Position numbers and translations under genes: made by a program. A model generated the notes under the pieces. The model made no database searches, was not told where the DNA came from, and was given only the letters and a program-made list of their open reading frames with translations. A stretch of DNA of 64,000 bases from an uncultured Haliea sp. (GTDB taxonomy: Bacteria > Pseudomonadota > Gammaproteobacteria > Pseudomonadales > Halieaceae), in NCBI GenBank assembly GCA_947258585.1, contig CAMYIZ010000067.1, positions 52,241 to 116,240 on the forward strand. Reading direction: 5' to 3'. Below, one piece after another: positions 23,707-35,085 of the stretch. The stretch's first letter is position 1. Every line of letters begins with the position of its first letter.

Positions 23707-25215
23707 TTGCCTGATGTAATATGGCAGCAATGCATGAGCAGGCTTCAGGATGAATTGCCTTCGCAGCAGTTCAATACCTGGATCCGACCGCTGCAGGCAA
23801 GGCACAGCGGGCAGCAGCTCACCCTGTTTGCCCCCAATCGTTTTATCAAGGACTTCGTCAACGACAAGTTTGCGTCGCGCATTTGCCAATTACTGCAGGA
23901 GCTTGAAACGGGGCAGGCAGTCAACCTGGTGCTCGAGATCGGTACCCAGCAGTCTGCAGAACTCAGTGTACAGGGCCAGCAGCCGCGTGCCGTAGCCCAG
24001 AACCAGGCCATGTCTGTGGCACCCGCGGTTTCGGGGTATGCGGTTAGCGGGGGCAACGTAGCGGAGCTCCGGCCGGGTTCGGCCATGCAGGCGATGGCGC
24101 CGGCGATGCCAAACCGGGAAAGATTTGGTTCTGCCGGTCCCGATCGCGAAGCTGCGCAGGCAAGGGCCAGGCCCGCAGCTGACGAGGCCGGTCAGCAGCA
24201 CAACCTGGTTGATCACTATACCTTCGATAATTTCGTGGAAGGCAAGTCCAACCAGTTGGCGCTGGCGGCTGCAAGGCAGGTAGCGGAGAATCCGGGGGAG
24301 TCCTACAACCCGCTGTTCCTCTACGGGGGCGTGGGTCTGGGCAAGACCCACCTGATGCATGCTGTGGGTAATGCGCTGAAACAGCAGAATCCGGGTGCCA
24401 AGGTGGTTTATCTTCATTCCGAGCGTTTCGTGGCGGATATGGTCAAGGCCCTGCAGCTGAATGCCATCAGCGATTTCAAGCGTTACTACCGTTCCGTGGA
24501 CGCGCTCCTGATCGATGATATCCAGTTTTTTGCCAAAAAAGACCGGTCGCAAGAGGAGTTCTTCCACACCTTCAACGCCCTGCTTGAAGGTGGCCAACAG
24601 ATGATTCTGACCTGCGACCGCTACCCGAAAGAAATTGATGGCCTGGAAGAGCGGCTTAAGTCCCGCTTTGGCTGGGGCCTGACCGTTGCGGTGGAGCCCC
24701 CTGAGCTTGAGACCCGGGTAGCGATCCTGATGAACAAGGCCAGCCAGGCACGGATAGAGCTGCCGCCTGACGCCGCGTTTTTCATTGCACAACGTATCCG
24801 GTCCAATGTGCGAGAGCTCGAAGGCGCCTTGAAGCGCGTGATAGCGAGTGCTCACTTCACAGGTAGGGCGGTGGATGTCGACCTGATCAAGGAAAGCCTG
24901 AAGGATCTGCTGGCACTGCAGGACAAACAGGTCAGCCTCGATAATATTCAGCGCACTGTCGCGGAGTACTACAAAATCAAGATTGCCGACCTGATGTCCC
25001 GCCGTCGCAGCCGCTCGGTCGCCCGGCCGCGGCAGGTCGCCATGGCGCTCGCCAAGGAGCTCACCAACCACAGTCTGCCGGAAATAGGCGACAGTTTTGG
25101 TGGCAGAGATCACACGACAGTGTTGCACGCATGCCGTAAAATAAAGGAACTTCGCGAAACGAATTCCGATATTCGGGAAGACTACAAAAATTTGCTGCGC
25201 TCTCTGACGACGTAG
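23707..25215 (+). CDS. dnaA: Chromosomal replication initiator DnaA
   Basis: AAA+ initiator that binds DnaA boxes at oriC. The start is TTG at 23707 with GGGGG just upstream; the resulting N terminus ([20 protein letters not shown]) aligns with domain I of pseudomonad DnaA, whereas the first internal ATG would truncate it. 502 residues. Domain I is about 1-80, followed by a variable linker (about 80-165), the AAA+ domain with [11 protein letters not shown] and LLIDDIQFF, and the C-terminal DNA-binding domain with [15 protein letters not shown]. It leads the dnaA-dnaN-recF-gyrB cluster. Confidence 0.97.
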   Translation: MPDVIWQQCMSRLQDELPSQQFNTWIRPLQARHSGQQLTLFAPNRFIKDFVNDKFASRICQLLQELETGQAVNLVLEIGTQQSAELSVQGQQPRAVAQNQAMSVAPAVSGYAVSGGNVAELRPGSAMQAMAPAMPNRERFGSAGPDREAAQARARPAADEAGQQHNLVDHYTFDNFVEGKSNQLALAAARQVAENPGESYNPLFLYGGVGLGKTHLMHAVGNALKQQNPGAKVVYLHSERFVADMVKALQLNAISDFKRYYRSVDALLIDDIQFFAKKDRSQEEFFHTFNALLEGGQQMILTCDRYPKEIDGLEERLKSRFGWGLTVAVEPPELETRVAILMNKASQARIELPPDAAFFIAQRIRSNVRELEGALKRVIASAHFTGRAVDVDLIKESLKDLLALQDKQVSLDNIQRTVAEYYKIKIADLMSRRRSRSVARPRQVAMALAKELTNHSLPEIGDSFGGRDHTTVLHACRKIKELRETNSDIREDYKNLLRSLTT

Positions 25216-25240
25216 GCGCGTACAGAAGGAACCTGGATCT

Positions 25241-26347
25241 ATGAAGTTCTCGATTGCACGGGATGCACTGTTGAGGCCGCTCAATCTGGTGGCGGGCGTA
25301 GTGGAGCGGCGTCAGACCCTGCCGATCCTGTCCAATGTGCTGTTGGTACTGGAGGGTGATCAGCTGTCCCTGACCGGCACTGATCTTGAGGTAGAGCTCA
25401 TCGGTCGGGTGCAGCTCGAGAAGCCCTCGTCAGCGCCCGGTGAAGTCACGGTACCGGCGCGCAAACTCGTGGATATCTGCAAGTCGCTGCCGGAAGGGAG
25501 TGAGATCGATTTCACAGTCGAGGAAGGCAAGGTCACGGTTCGCTCCGGCCGCAGTCGTTTCACTTTGTCTACCCTGCCCGCCCGGGATTTTCCCAGTGTC
25601 GAAGAGGCCGCAGGCACCCACCGCTTTACCATTGCGCAGGGCCAGCTCAAGCGGTTGATCGAGCGCACGGGATTTGCCATGGCGCAGCAGGATGTGCGCT
25701 ATTACCTCAACGGCATGCTGCTGGAGGTCAAGGGAGGACGCCTGCGGGTGGTCGCGACCGACGGCCACCGGCTGGCGATGTGCACCCTCCCCGACCCTGT
25801 ACCTGTGGACGACGACATCCAGGTGATCCTGCCGCGCAAAGGCGTACTGGAAATGGCGCGCCTGCTGCTGGACGAAGAAGAAGATATCTCGGTAGTACTG
25901 GGCACCAATCACTTGCGTGCAACTACCGCGGAATTCACGTTTACCTCCAAGCTTGTTGACGGCAAGTTTCCCGATTACGAGCGCGTCCTCCCGCGGGCAG
26001 CCGACAAGATTATCATTGGCTCGCGTCTTGATCTGCGCCAGGCCTTTACTCGCACAGCCATTCTATCCAATGAAAAATATCGCGGCGTGCGCCTCAAGCT
26101 GGGCGCCGATGTCATTGAGATCGTTGCCAACAACCCTGAGCAGGAACAGGCAGAAGAGCAGGTTTCTGTCGAATATCAGGGTGATTCCGTGGAAATTGGC
26201 TTCAATGTCAGTTACCTGCTGGATGTGCTGGGTGTGCTCAGTGGGGAGAAGGTCAAGCTGTCCATGTCTGACCCCAACAGCAGTGCGCTGCTCGAGGAGT
26301 CGGTCGATGGCGACTCGCTGTATGTCGTCATGCCCATGCGACTCTGA
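25241..26347 (+). CDS. dnaN: DNA polymerase III sliding clamp (beta subunit)
   Basis: Ring-shaped processivity clamp, 368 residues, three repeated clamp domains. It begins MKFSIARDALLRPLNLVAGVVERR and ends with the conserved YVVMPMRL. It lies 25 bases after dnaA and 9 bases before recF, so is probably in one operon. Confidence 0.98.
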   Translation: MKFSIARDALLRPLNLVAGVVERRQTLPILSNVLLVLEGDQLSLTGTDLEVELIGRVQLEKPSSAPGEVTVPARKLVDICKSLPEGSEIDFTVEEGKVTVRSGRSRFTLSTLPARDFPSVEEAAGTHRFTIAQGQLKRLIERTGFAMAQQDVRYYLNGMLLEVKGGRLRVVATDGHRLAMCTLPDPVPVDDDIQVILPRKGVLEMARLLLDEEEDISVVLGTNHLRATTAEFTFTSKLVDGKFPDYERVLPRAADKIIIGSRLDLRQAFTRTAILSNEKYRGVRLKLGADVIEIVANNPEQEQAEEQVSVEYQGDSVEIGFNVSYLLDVLGVLSGEKVKLSMSDPNSSALLEESVDGDSLYVVMPMRL

Positions 26348-26356
26348 CAGGGTGTT

Positions 26357-27478
26357 TTGTTAACCCAACTCCAGATTCATAACGTCCGGAACCTGGAGCA
26401 GGTCACGCTGCAGGGTCTGGCGCGAATCAATATTTTCTTTGGCGCCAATGGCAGTGGCAAGACCAGCGTGCTTGAGGCTGTTCACATGCTCGGCATGGCG
26501 AAGAGCTTTCGCCCCGGGGCAACTCGCACCCTGGTCACGCACGGCAAGTCGGATTGCACGGTATACGGGGTGACGTCCGAGGGATCCTTTCGAAGCCGTG
26601 TCCCTGTTGCTGTTCGCCGGTCGACGACTGGCGATGTGCAGATCAAGCTTGGTGGCCAGGCGGTCAGGTCGGTATCTGAGCTCGTAGAACAATTGCCCCT
26701 GCAGGTCCTTAATGCAGCGAGCTTTGAGTTACTCACAGGCTCGCCGGCGGCGCGACGGCAATTCCTCAACTGGGGTGTGTTCCACGTGGAACAGCGCTTC
26801 TTTGTGGAGTGGCAGCGGTTTCAGCGATGCTTGAAACAACGCAACAAGCTGCTCCGTCATGGTAAACTGGATCGTTCTGAATTGACGGTTTGGACGCGTG
26901 AGCTCGCGGACAGCGGTGACAGGATTCATGAGTTCCGACTGCGGTACTTCGAGCTGTTGGCGCCCAGCTTCAGGGCGATTATGAACCGCCTGGCGCCCTC
27001 GCTCCAGGCGCTGGAGCTCAGGTACCGTAAGGGTTGGGAGAAGTCGCTGAGCTACAGCGAGGCGCTGGAGGCCGGGTTGCCAGCAGATATCGAGCAGGGT
27101 TATACCCATATCGGCCCCCAGCGGGCGGATATAAAGGTGACCGCCAATGGATATTCTGCTGCCGAAACTCTGTCCCGCGGTCAGCAGAAGCTGGTGGTCT
27201 GTGGTTTGAAGTTGGCCCAGGGAGGGTTGATAGCCGGCCCACGGCAGGGGGCCTGCGTATACCTTGTCGACGATCTTCCGGCTGAACTGGATCAGAGACA
27301 TTGTGCGCTGGTGTGCGAGGCGCTCGCCGAGCTGGAATCCCAGGTTTTCATAACCTGTGTGGCCAGGTCCGACCTCGAGGAGATGTGGCCTGCGCCCGTA
27401 CAACCGGCCATGTTCCACGTGGAACACGGTACCGTGTCTGCAGCGGCGGGGAGAGAGGACACCGCAGTTTCTGGCTGA
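26357..27478 (+). CDS. recF: DNA replication and repair protein RecF
   Basis: SMC-like ATPase that helps RecOR load RecA at gaps. The start is TTG at 26357 (LTQLQIHNVRNLEQV); no in-frame ATG or GTG fits. 373 residues. Walker A FGANGSGKTSVLEAV, the signature LSRGQQKLVV and the DDLPAELD Walker B/D-loop are visible. Two perfect parS sites lie inside the coding region, where they encode the similar segments VFHVEQ and MFHVEH. Confidence 0.96.
   Translation: MLTQLQIHNVRNLEQVTLQGLARINIFFGANGSGKTSVLEAVHMLGMAKSFRPGATRTLVTHGKSDCTVYGVTSEGSFRSRVPVAVRRSTTGDVQIKLGGQAVRSVSELVEQLPLQVLNAASFELLTGSPAARRQFLNWGVFHVEQRFFVEWQRFQRCLKQRNKLLRHGKLDRSELTVWTRELADSGDRIHEFRLRYFELLAPSFRAIMNRLAPSLQALELRYRKGWEKSLSYSEALEAGLPADIEQGYTHIGPQRADIKVTANGYSAAETLSRGQQKLVVCGLKLAQGGLIAGPRQGACVYLVDDLPAELDQRHCALVCEALAELESQVFITCVARSDLEEMWPAPVQPAMFHVEHGTVSAAAGREDTAVSG
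26778..26793. promoter_or_regulatory. parS centromere site 1 (inside recF)
   Basis: TGTTCCACGTGGAACA, a perfect 16-bp palindrome of the pseudomonad parS type and the expected ParB-binding site. parB lies about 11 kb to the left. Confidence 0.9.
27411..27426. promoter_or_regulatory. parS centromere site 2 (3' end of recF)
   Basis: A second perfect copy of TGTTCCACGTGGAACA, 633 bases from the first. Confidence 0.9.
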
Positions 27479-27554
27479 TGCCAGGTTAGAGACGATCAGA
27501 AAGGTTCCATGCGCACCTGGCAGGAAGTCGCATAACGAAGGTTTAACTACCTGA

Positions 27555-29996
<2,442 letters not shown>

Positions 29997-30090
29997 TCCG
30001 GGTCGAGGCTTTCGGGCTGAGGGGTCACGCTGGAAGGCCTGGTGCGACGACGGCAGTGCGCTGGCCCATGGCTTCATAGAGGCGAGCTGA

Positions 30091-30540
30091 ATGATAGAAC
30101 TTTGCGGTATTGCCAGACGTGCCCGTCCGAAGGCACCCATGGAGACTCTCGACCGGGTACTTGTCACCCCGGAACGGGGGGTAGAGGGAGACTTTCGGGG
30201 CAAGCCCGGTAAGCGGCAGGTCACGGTACTCAGCCGGGAAAGCTGGAACAGGGCCTGTGTTGAGTTGGGGGAGGAGCTGCCCTGGATGACCCGCCGGGCC
30301 AACTTGTTCATCAGCGGGCTGGAGTTTACCGCAGCCCATGTGGGCAGCACCCTGCGCATCGGTGAACTGGTGCTGCAGATAACCCGCGAAACCGACCCCT
30401 GTGAGCGCATGGACCGGGCGCGCCCGGGATTGCGCGCGGCGCTGGATCCGGACTGGCGGGGCGGCGTCTGCTGCCGCGTCCTGTCAGGTGGTGAAATCGC
30501 CCTCGGCCAGCGCGGAGCGCTGTTCAGCCCAGGGCAGTGA
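30091..30540 (+). CDS. MOSC-domain protein
   Basis: A 149-residue single-domain MOSC protein, related to the C-terminal domain of molybdenum-cofactor sulfurases and to YiiM. The conserved segments are MTRRANLFISGLEF and TDPCERMDRARPGL, with Cys104 in the expected position; EGDFRGKPGKRQVTVLS is also typical. Known members bind molybdenum cofactor or act in reduction of N-hydroxylated compounds; the substrate here cannot be read. Its 3' end overlaps the convergent DUF4010 gene by 17 bases. Confidence 0.85.
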   Translation: MIELCGIARRARPKAPMETLDRVLVTPERGVEGDFRGKPGKRQVTVLSRESWNRACVELGEELPWMTRRANLFISGLEFTAAHVGSTLRIGELVLQITRETDPCERMDRARPGLRAALDPDWRGGVCCRVLSGGEIALGQRGALFSPGQ

Positions 30541-31813
30541 CCGCGATCCCCAGGCCCATGACCAGGGCTGCAGCGGCAGCAGCGGGCAACAGAACGGTGT
30601 TGCCGAGCTCGGCGCCACCCAGCATTCGACAGTAAACCCCCTTCGCCAATGTGTTGCTGGCCGTTGCCAGGCAGATGCACAGCAATACCAGCTCGGTCGA
30701 TAGCGGGTCGCCTGCTCTCGGTGCCAGCGACAGTACAATGGGGTCGACATCGGCGAGCCCGGTGACGGTCGACAACAGGTAGAGTCCTTTTTCGCCGTAC
30801 CAATCCAGCAGAGCTTCGACCGCCAGCATTACCACGGCAAGGAGAGCGCCGAATTGCAGAGCCGGCAACAGCTGGAATGGATTGCGGACGGTGGGCGGTT
30901 TTGTTTCGCCCCGCTCGCGGTGGCGCAACAACCACAGGGCAGCCCCCAGCAGCGCCAGCATGCCACCACCGAGCGGCAGCAGTGCCGGCAGCAGCAGTGC
31001 CGGCTTGAGCACAAAAACAACCACCAGCACCCGCGCAAACATGGTGCTGCAGGCGACCAGGATGCCCGCACTGAGGGTCCGTGTCTGGCTGACCTGGCGG
31101 GACAGGCGCGACAGACTGAAAGCCACGGCGGTGGAGGACGCAAAACCACCGGCAAAGGAGGTCAGCAGGATGCCGTGCTTGGGATCGGTGAGGCGCATGG
31201 TGAAGTAGCCCGCCAGCGACAGACCCGAGACCAGCACTACCATCCACCACAGTTGCCAGGGATTGAGCGCGTTCCAGGGCCCGAAACCCCGGTCCGGTAG
31301 CAGTGGCAGCATCACTACCGACACCACCAGAAACTGCAGGGTCCCCGTAAGTTCCTGGCGAGCAAGCACCCTTAGCCAGCGGTGCAGGGAGTCCTTCAGG
31401 TGCAACAGCAGCGCCAGCAGCACAGCGCTGGCCGCCGCCGGCAATGCGAGGTCAAAAGCGGGCATGACCCCGAGCCAGTAGGTCGCCATGGCGGCAACGG
31501 CCGTGGTGATGCTCACATCGTCATCGCGACGGGATTCCTGCACATAGCCGGCGGTCAACAGCAAGCCGACCGGGATGAATACCAGCGCGCAGACCAGCGC
31601 CGCGTACTCCGGGAGCAGGGCCCGGCCTGCAACAGCCACGACCCCGCCCAGCAGCGCCAGCAGGGAGAAGGTGCGGATACCCGCGACCCGGGCACCTTCA
31701 GCGTGCCGCCGGTGGTGCCAGCCCCGTTCACTGCCGACCAGCAGACCGATTCCCAGCGCCATGGCCAAACTGGCAAACGGGCCTAGCATCTGGGTGTAGC
31801 CTGCTGTCTCCAT
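30524..31813 (-). CDS. MgtC/DUF4010-family integral membrane protein
   Basis: A 429-residue polytopic membrane protein with about 11-12 hydrophobic segments. The N-terminal part resembles MgtC/SapB (LGIGLLVGSERGWHHR, GIRTFSLLALLGG), and the C-terminal two thirds resemble DUF4010 (GLADVDPIVLS, TASNTLAKGVYC). AAGGA lies five bases before the ATG. It is 11 bases downstream of the multicopper oxidase stop and is probably the last gene of that operon, suggesting metal or ion transport; no substrate is known from the sequence. Confidence 0.85.
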   Translation of the reverse strand: METAGYTQMLGPFASLAMALGIGLLVGSERGWHHRRHAEGARVAGIRTFSLLALLGGVVAVAGRALLPEYAALVCALVFIPVGLLLTAGYVQESRRDDDVSITTAVAAMATYWLGVMPAFDLALPAAASAVLLALLLHLKDSLHRWLRVLARQELTGTLQFLVVSVVMLPLLPDRGFGPWNALNPWQLWWMVVLVSGLSLAGYFTMRLTDPKHGILLTSFAGGFASSTAVAFSLSRLSRQVSQTRTLSAGILVACSTMFARVLVVVFVLKPALLLPALLPLGGGMLALLGAALWLLRHRERGETKPPTVRNPFQLLPALQFGALLAVVMLAVEALLDWYGEKGLYLLSTVTGLADVDPIVLSLAPRAGDPLSTELVLLCICLATASNTLAKGVYCRMLGGAELGNTVLLPAAAAAALVMGLGIAVTALG

Positions 31814-31824
31814 CGGTTCCTTTG

Positions 31825-33192
31825 TCAGTGCTGGTGACCCTGCCGCTTGGGCACCGGTAAATCCTTGCTTGCCGGATTCGCCAGTCTACCGCGTCGGGCT
31901 GGCTGGCCGTAGTCCGGATTCCCACTGATACGCTGGGCGACAGTACCGGCGGGGTGCTGGTACCAGCCCGGGTCGCGGAAATCCCCTGCTGCCAGCCCAT
32001 CCCGGACCTTGACCACGGTGAACATGCCTCCCATTTCGATGTTGCCGAAGGGGCCCTTGCCCATCATCATTGGCAGGGTATTCGGCGGCCCGGTCATGTG
32101 CCCGGAGTCAGTGTGATCCTGGTGCTCACCCATGCCGTGCTCCCCCATAGCCATATAGCCCGGCAGGAGCGTGCGTATCTCATCCTCTATACCCGACTGG
32201 TCCACGCCCAGGGTATTGGGAAGGTCGTGCCCCATCGGGTTCATGGTGTGATGGGACATATGGCAGTGGAAAGCCCAGTCGCCAGGGACCCCCACGAACT
32301 CGATATCGCGCATCTGTCCGACACCGATAATCTCCGTGACTTCGTTGCGCCACTGCTCACGCGGCCAGCGGCCACCGTCGCCGCCGGTTACCTGGAACTG
32401 CACGCCGTGCAGGTGGATGGGGTGGTTCCACATGGAGAGATTGCCGACGCGGATACGAACCCGTTCCCCGCTGCCGGCCACCAGCGTGTCGATTGCGGGG
32501 AATACTTTGGAGTTCATGGTCCACAGGTCGAATTCCTGCATGACCGCGGGATCGGGACGCGATGTGCCGGGATGCATTGCCCAATTGTGGAGGAGTATGG
32601 CGTAGTCGCGATCGACGGGTTCCGGTTCCCCTGCTTTGGGGTGGATGATGAACATGCCCATCATGCCCATCGCCAGCTGTACCATCTCATCGGCGTGTGG
32701 ATGATACATGTGTGTTCCGTGCTGCTGCAGGGTGAACTCATAGGCAAAGGTTTCACCGGGCTGAATGGCCGGTTGGGTGAGGCCGGAAACGCCGTCCATG
32801 CCGGAGGGCAGGATAAGGCCGTGCCAGTGGATACTGGTATGTTCCGGGAGTCGGTTGGTGACCAGGATCCTGACCTTGTCCCCTTCCACCGCCTCCAGGG
32901 TCGGTCCGGGGCTGGTGCCGTTGTAACCCCAGCACTTCGCTTTCGATCCCGGGGCGAATTCATGCTCGATCTCTTCCGCCACCAGGTGGAACTCCTTCAC
33001 TCCGTCGACCATGCGATGAGGGAGGGTCCAGCCATTCGGCGTATGCACGGGTGTATAGCCCTGCGGATCGCGCTCGTGCGCTGTGGGCTCGCCCTGGTTG
33101 TGGTGGACATGGCCGCTCTCCGCCATTGCCCGGGTGATGGCCAGTGCCGGCAGTACACTGCCGCTGGCTAACAGGAAATCTCTGCGCTTCAT
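31825..33192 (-). CDS. Tat-exported multicopper oxidase
   Basis: Periplasmic multicopper oxidase, 455 residues. It starts MKRRDFLLASG, a twin-arginine signal. The four copper-ligand motifs are present in order: IHWHGL, HMYHPHADEM, NHPIHLHGVQF and AFHCHMSHHTM, the last giving the type 1 Cys and an axial Met candidate. A Met/His-rich stretch (GYMAMGEHGMGEHQDH and following) near residue 350 could bind copper. Likely activity is oxidation of Cu(I) or similar in copper tolerance. The ATG overlaps the stop of the TolC-family gene (TGATG). Confidence 0.92.
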   Translation of the reverse strand: MKRRDFLLASGSVLPALAITRAMAESGHVHHNQGEPTAHERDPQGYTPVHTPNGWTLPHRMVDGVKEFHLVAEEIEHEFAPGSKAKCWGYNGTSPGPTLEAVEGDKVRILVTNRLPEHTSIHWHGLILPSGMDGVSGLTQPAIQPGETFAYEFTLQQHGTHMYHPHADEMVQLAMGMMGMFIIHPKAGEPEPVDRDYAILLHNWAMHPGTSRPDPAVMQEFDLWTMNSKVFPAIDTLVAGSGERVRIRVGNLSMWNHPIHLHGVQFQVTGGDGGRWPREQWRNEVTEIIGVGQMRDIEFVGVPGDWAFHCHMSHHTMNPMGHDLPNTLGVDQSGIEDEIRTLLPGYMAMGEHGMGEHQDHTDSGHMTGPPNTLPMMMGKGPFGNIEMGGMFTVVKVRDGLAAGDFRDPGWYQHPAGTVAQRISGNPDYGQPARRGRLANPASKDLPVPKRQGHQH

Positions 33193-34601
33193 CAGTGGTG
33201 TCTCCCATGCTGGTGATGGTTCTGTGGTTGCGATTCCGGGCTGCGGTCCCTGAGGGGTGCGATCACCGATACGTCCAGCAGGCCACTGCCGGCGGGGGTC
33301 GCTGCACGCCCGGCGGTGGCAGCCAGCTCTACTTCCTGATGCCAGTACTCGCCGAGCGTCGCGACGTGGTCGCGCCAGGCGTTGAGTTCCGACTGTTTGC
33401 TGGCGAGCAGGTTGAATATCCCGTCGAGCATGAAGTTGACCCGGTCCTGGCGGGCCGCGACCTCATCGGCCAGCGCCGGCAACAGCTCCTGGTCCCGGAT
33501 CTGCACGGCCGTGCGCAGGCGGGCCAGTTCAGACAGTTGCATGCGCAGCTGCCGCGGCAGCTGGTCGCGCAGTTCCGCCTCGCGCGCGTCGAGCAGCTCC
33601 AGCTCGGCGACCAGCGCCAGCCGGGTACCTGCATTGCGGTGCCAGAGCGGCAGGCGGAAGGCGAGCTCTGGCCCGGTGCCCCGCTCATCACCCGCGCGCT
33701 CGTGTTCAACACCGATTTCGGCATCGTCCAGCCAGCTCTCCGTCTTCGCCTCGTCGCCGACGCTCAACAGGCGCTTGCGCTCCCAGGCCAGGGCCTGCAG
33801 CGCCGGATGGGTGTCGAGTACCCGGGCTATCAGCGTCTCCGGGTCGGGCTGCTCGGTGGCCGGAAGCGGCAGGGATCCCGGCACCGACCAGTCTTCGTGG
33901 GGCAGTGCCAGCTGCTGGTCGAGCAGGGTCCTGGCACGGTCCCGCTGTCGCTCGGCTTCGAGCAGCGCAAGGCGCGCCTCGGCGGCACCCTTTGCCAGCT
34001 CAGCGCGTTCCAGCGGCGTCATATTGCCGGCGGAGGCAAAGCGGGTACCCAACTGGTCAGCCCAGAGGGCGGTGTCGGAAGCACGGGCCTGTACCTGCAG
34101 CCCCTGCTCCGCCGCAACCAAATCAAACCACGCGGTCTCGGTGGCCAGGGCGAGTTCCTGCAGGGTATCCGCCAGGCTGAGAATCGCGAGCTCGTAGTCG
34201 GCAGCGGCGATTCGCTGGCGTGCCGGACGCAGCATCACGGCGGCCAGGCTCTGGGCCAGCCCCACAGTCAGTTCGTTGCTGCCACCACTGACATCCAGCC
34301 AGCTCAGCGACAGGCTCGGGTTGAGCAGTTCACTGGCGCGCACAACGTCTGCCGCGGCAATATTGAGCCGGGCATACTCCGCCCGCACAGCGGGGTGATG
34401 CAGGATAGCCGCCTGGACTGCTTGTGGCCGGCTCAGGGTGCCGCGGAATTTTTCCGGTGTGGCACTTGTATCCAGGCCGCGGGCCAGCAGGGTTTCACGG
34501 GCCTGCTCGAGGCCGTGGTCCGGTGGCTGACTGGCACAGGCGGCCAGCGTTGCCAAAAGTAGCGCCAGCCCTGTACGGCGGACGCAGTCTGAGAATTTCA
34601 T
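33192..34601 (-). CDS. TolC-family outer-membrane efflux lipoprotein with His-rich tail
   Basis: A 469-residue outer-membrane factor. The signal peptide ends with lipobox LAAC (Cys22), as in CusC/OprM-type lipoproteins. Two repeats rich in Ala, Leu and Glu with coiled-coil character form the usual TolC-type hairpins, e.g. LNIAAADVVRASELLNPSLS and the equivalent GTRLALVAELELLDAREAEL. The C terminus is unusual: QPQNHHQHGRHH, a potential metal-binding tag. No RND pump or membrane fusion protein is encoded nearby. Confidence 0.88.
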   Translation of the reverse strand: MKFSDCVRRTGLALLLATLAACASQPPDHGLEQARETLLARGLDTSATPEKFRGTLSRPQAVQAAILHHPAVRAEYARLNIAAADVVRASELLNPSLSLSWLDVSGGSNELTVGLAQSLAAVMLRPARQRIAAADYELAILSLADTLQELALATETAWFDLVAAEQGLQVQARASDTALWADQLGTRFASAGNMTPLERAELAKGAAEARLALLEAERQRDRARTLLDQQLALPHEDWSVPGSLPLPATEQPDPETLIARVLDTHPALQALAWERKRLLSVGDEAKTESWLDDAEIGVEHERAGDERGTGPELAFRLPLWHRNAGTRLALVAELELLDAREAELRDQLPRQLRMQLSELARLRTAVQIRDQELLPALADEVAARQDRVNFMLDGIFNLLASKQSELNAWRDHVATLGEYWHQEVELAATAGRAATPAGSGLLDVSVIAPLRDRSPESQPQNHHQHGRHH

Positions 34602-34659
34602 CTGTAGGTTCTCCAGCTAAGAGAGAGGAGCCCGGGTAATCCCGGGGGCGCTCGCAATA

Positions 34660-35016
34660 TCAGGCTGGAGTGGAGGCTGGGGGTCTGAGCAGCGGGAGGG
34701 GATGCGGTTCGAGCAGCCCGGCAACGGCCGGGTCGCGGACCATGGCGTCAATGGGCGCAGTTGCGCCCTGAAAAACCGTGAGCGGCAATGCCACTGCAGC
34801 GCAGCTGACCTTGCAGCCCAGGTCGCAGCCGTCACAGTCGGTTGCCGGTTGCGCGGCAAGGACTGCATCGCTGTGCTCGCCGTGGCCCTCGTGTTGCCCC
34901 GGGAGGCTGCCGTCCAGCGCAGCGGCGTCACGCGCAGGCCCACAGTCCTGATGCTGCCCCGCCGAGAGGCCGGCAGGCAGAACCAGTAACAATGTGAGCA
35001 ACAGACGCAGTATCAT
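34660..35016 (-). CDS. Small exported Cys/His-rich protein, first gene of the copper-type operon
   Basis: A 118-residue product with a Sec signal peptide (about 1-19, ending AGLSA). The mature part carries HEGHGEH (about 42-48) and a cysteine cluster at 61, 64, 68 and 72 (CDGCDLGCKVSC), a plausible soft-metal site. Such small proteins often lead copper-resistance operons, but I cannot name the family with certainty. It lies 58 bases upstream of the TolC-family gene. Confidence 0.75.
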   Translation of the reverse strand: MILRLLLTLLLVLPAGLSAGQHQDCGPARDAAALDGSLPGQHEGHGEHSDAVLAAQPATDCDGCDLGCKVSCAAVALPLTVFQGATAPIDAMVRDPAVAGLLEPHPLPLLRPPASTPA

Positions 35017-35021
35017 GCGCG

Positions 35022-35033
35022 CATGCTAGCATG
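35022..35033. promoter_or_regulatory. 12-bp perfect palindrome upstream of the copper-type operon
   Basis: CATGCTAGCATG sits 6-17 bases before the ATG of the Cys/His-rich protein, in the 69-base divergent region with the TauE gene. It covers the place where an SD would be. It could be an operator or simply chance. Confidence 0.4.
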
Positions 35034-35085
35034 TTTATTCATATCCTCACAGCCTGCCTGCCAGCTGGCCCCTGCCCCCTAGCAC

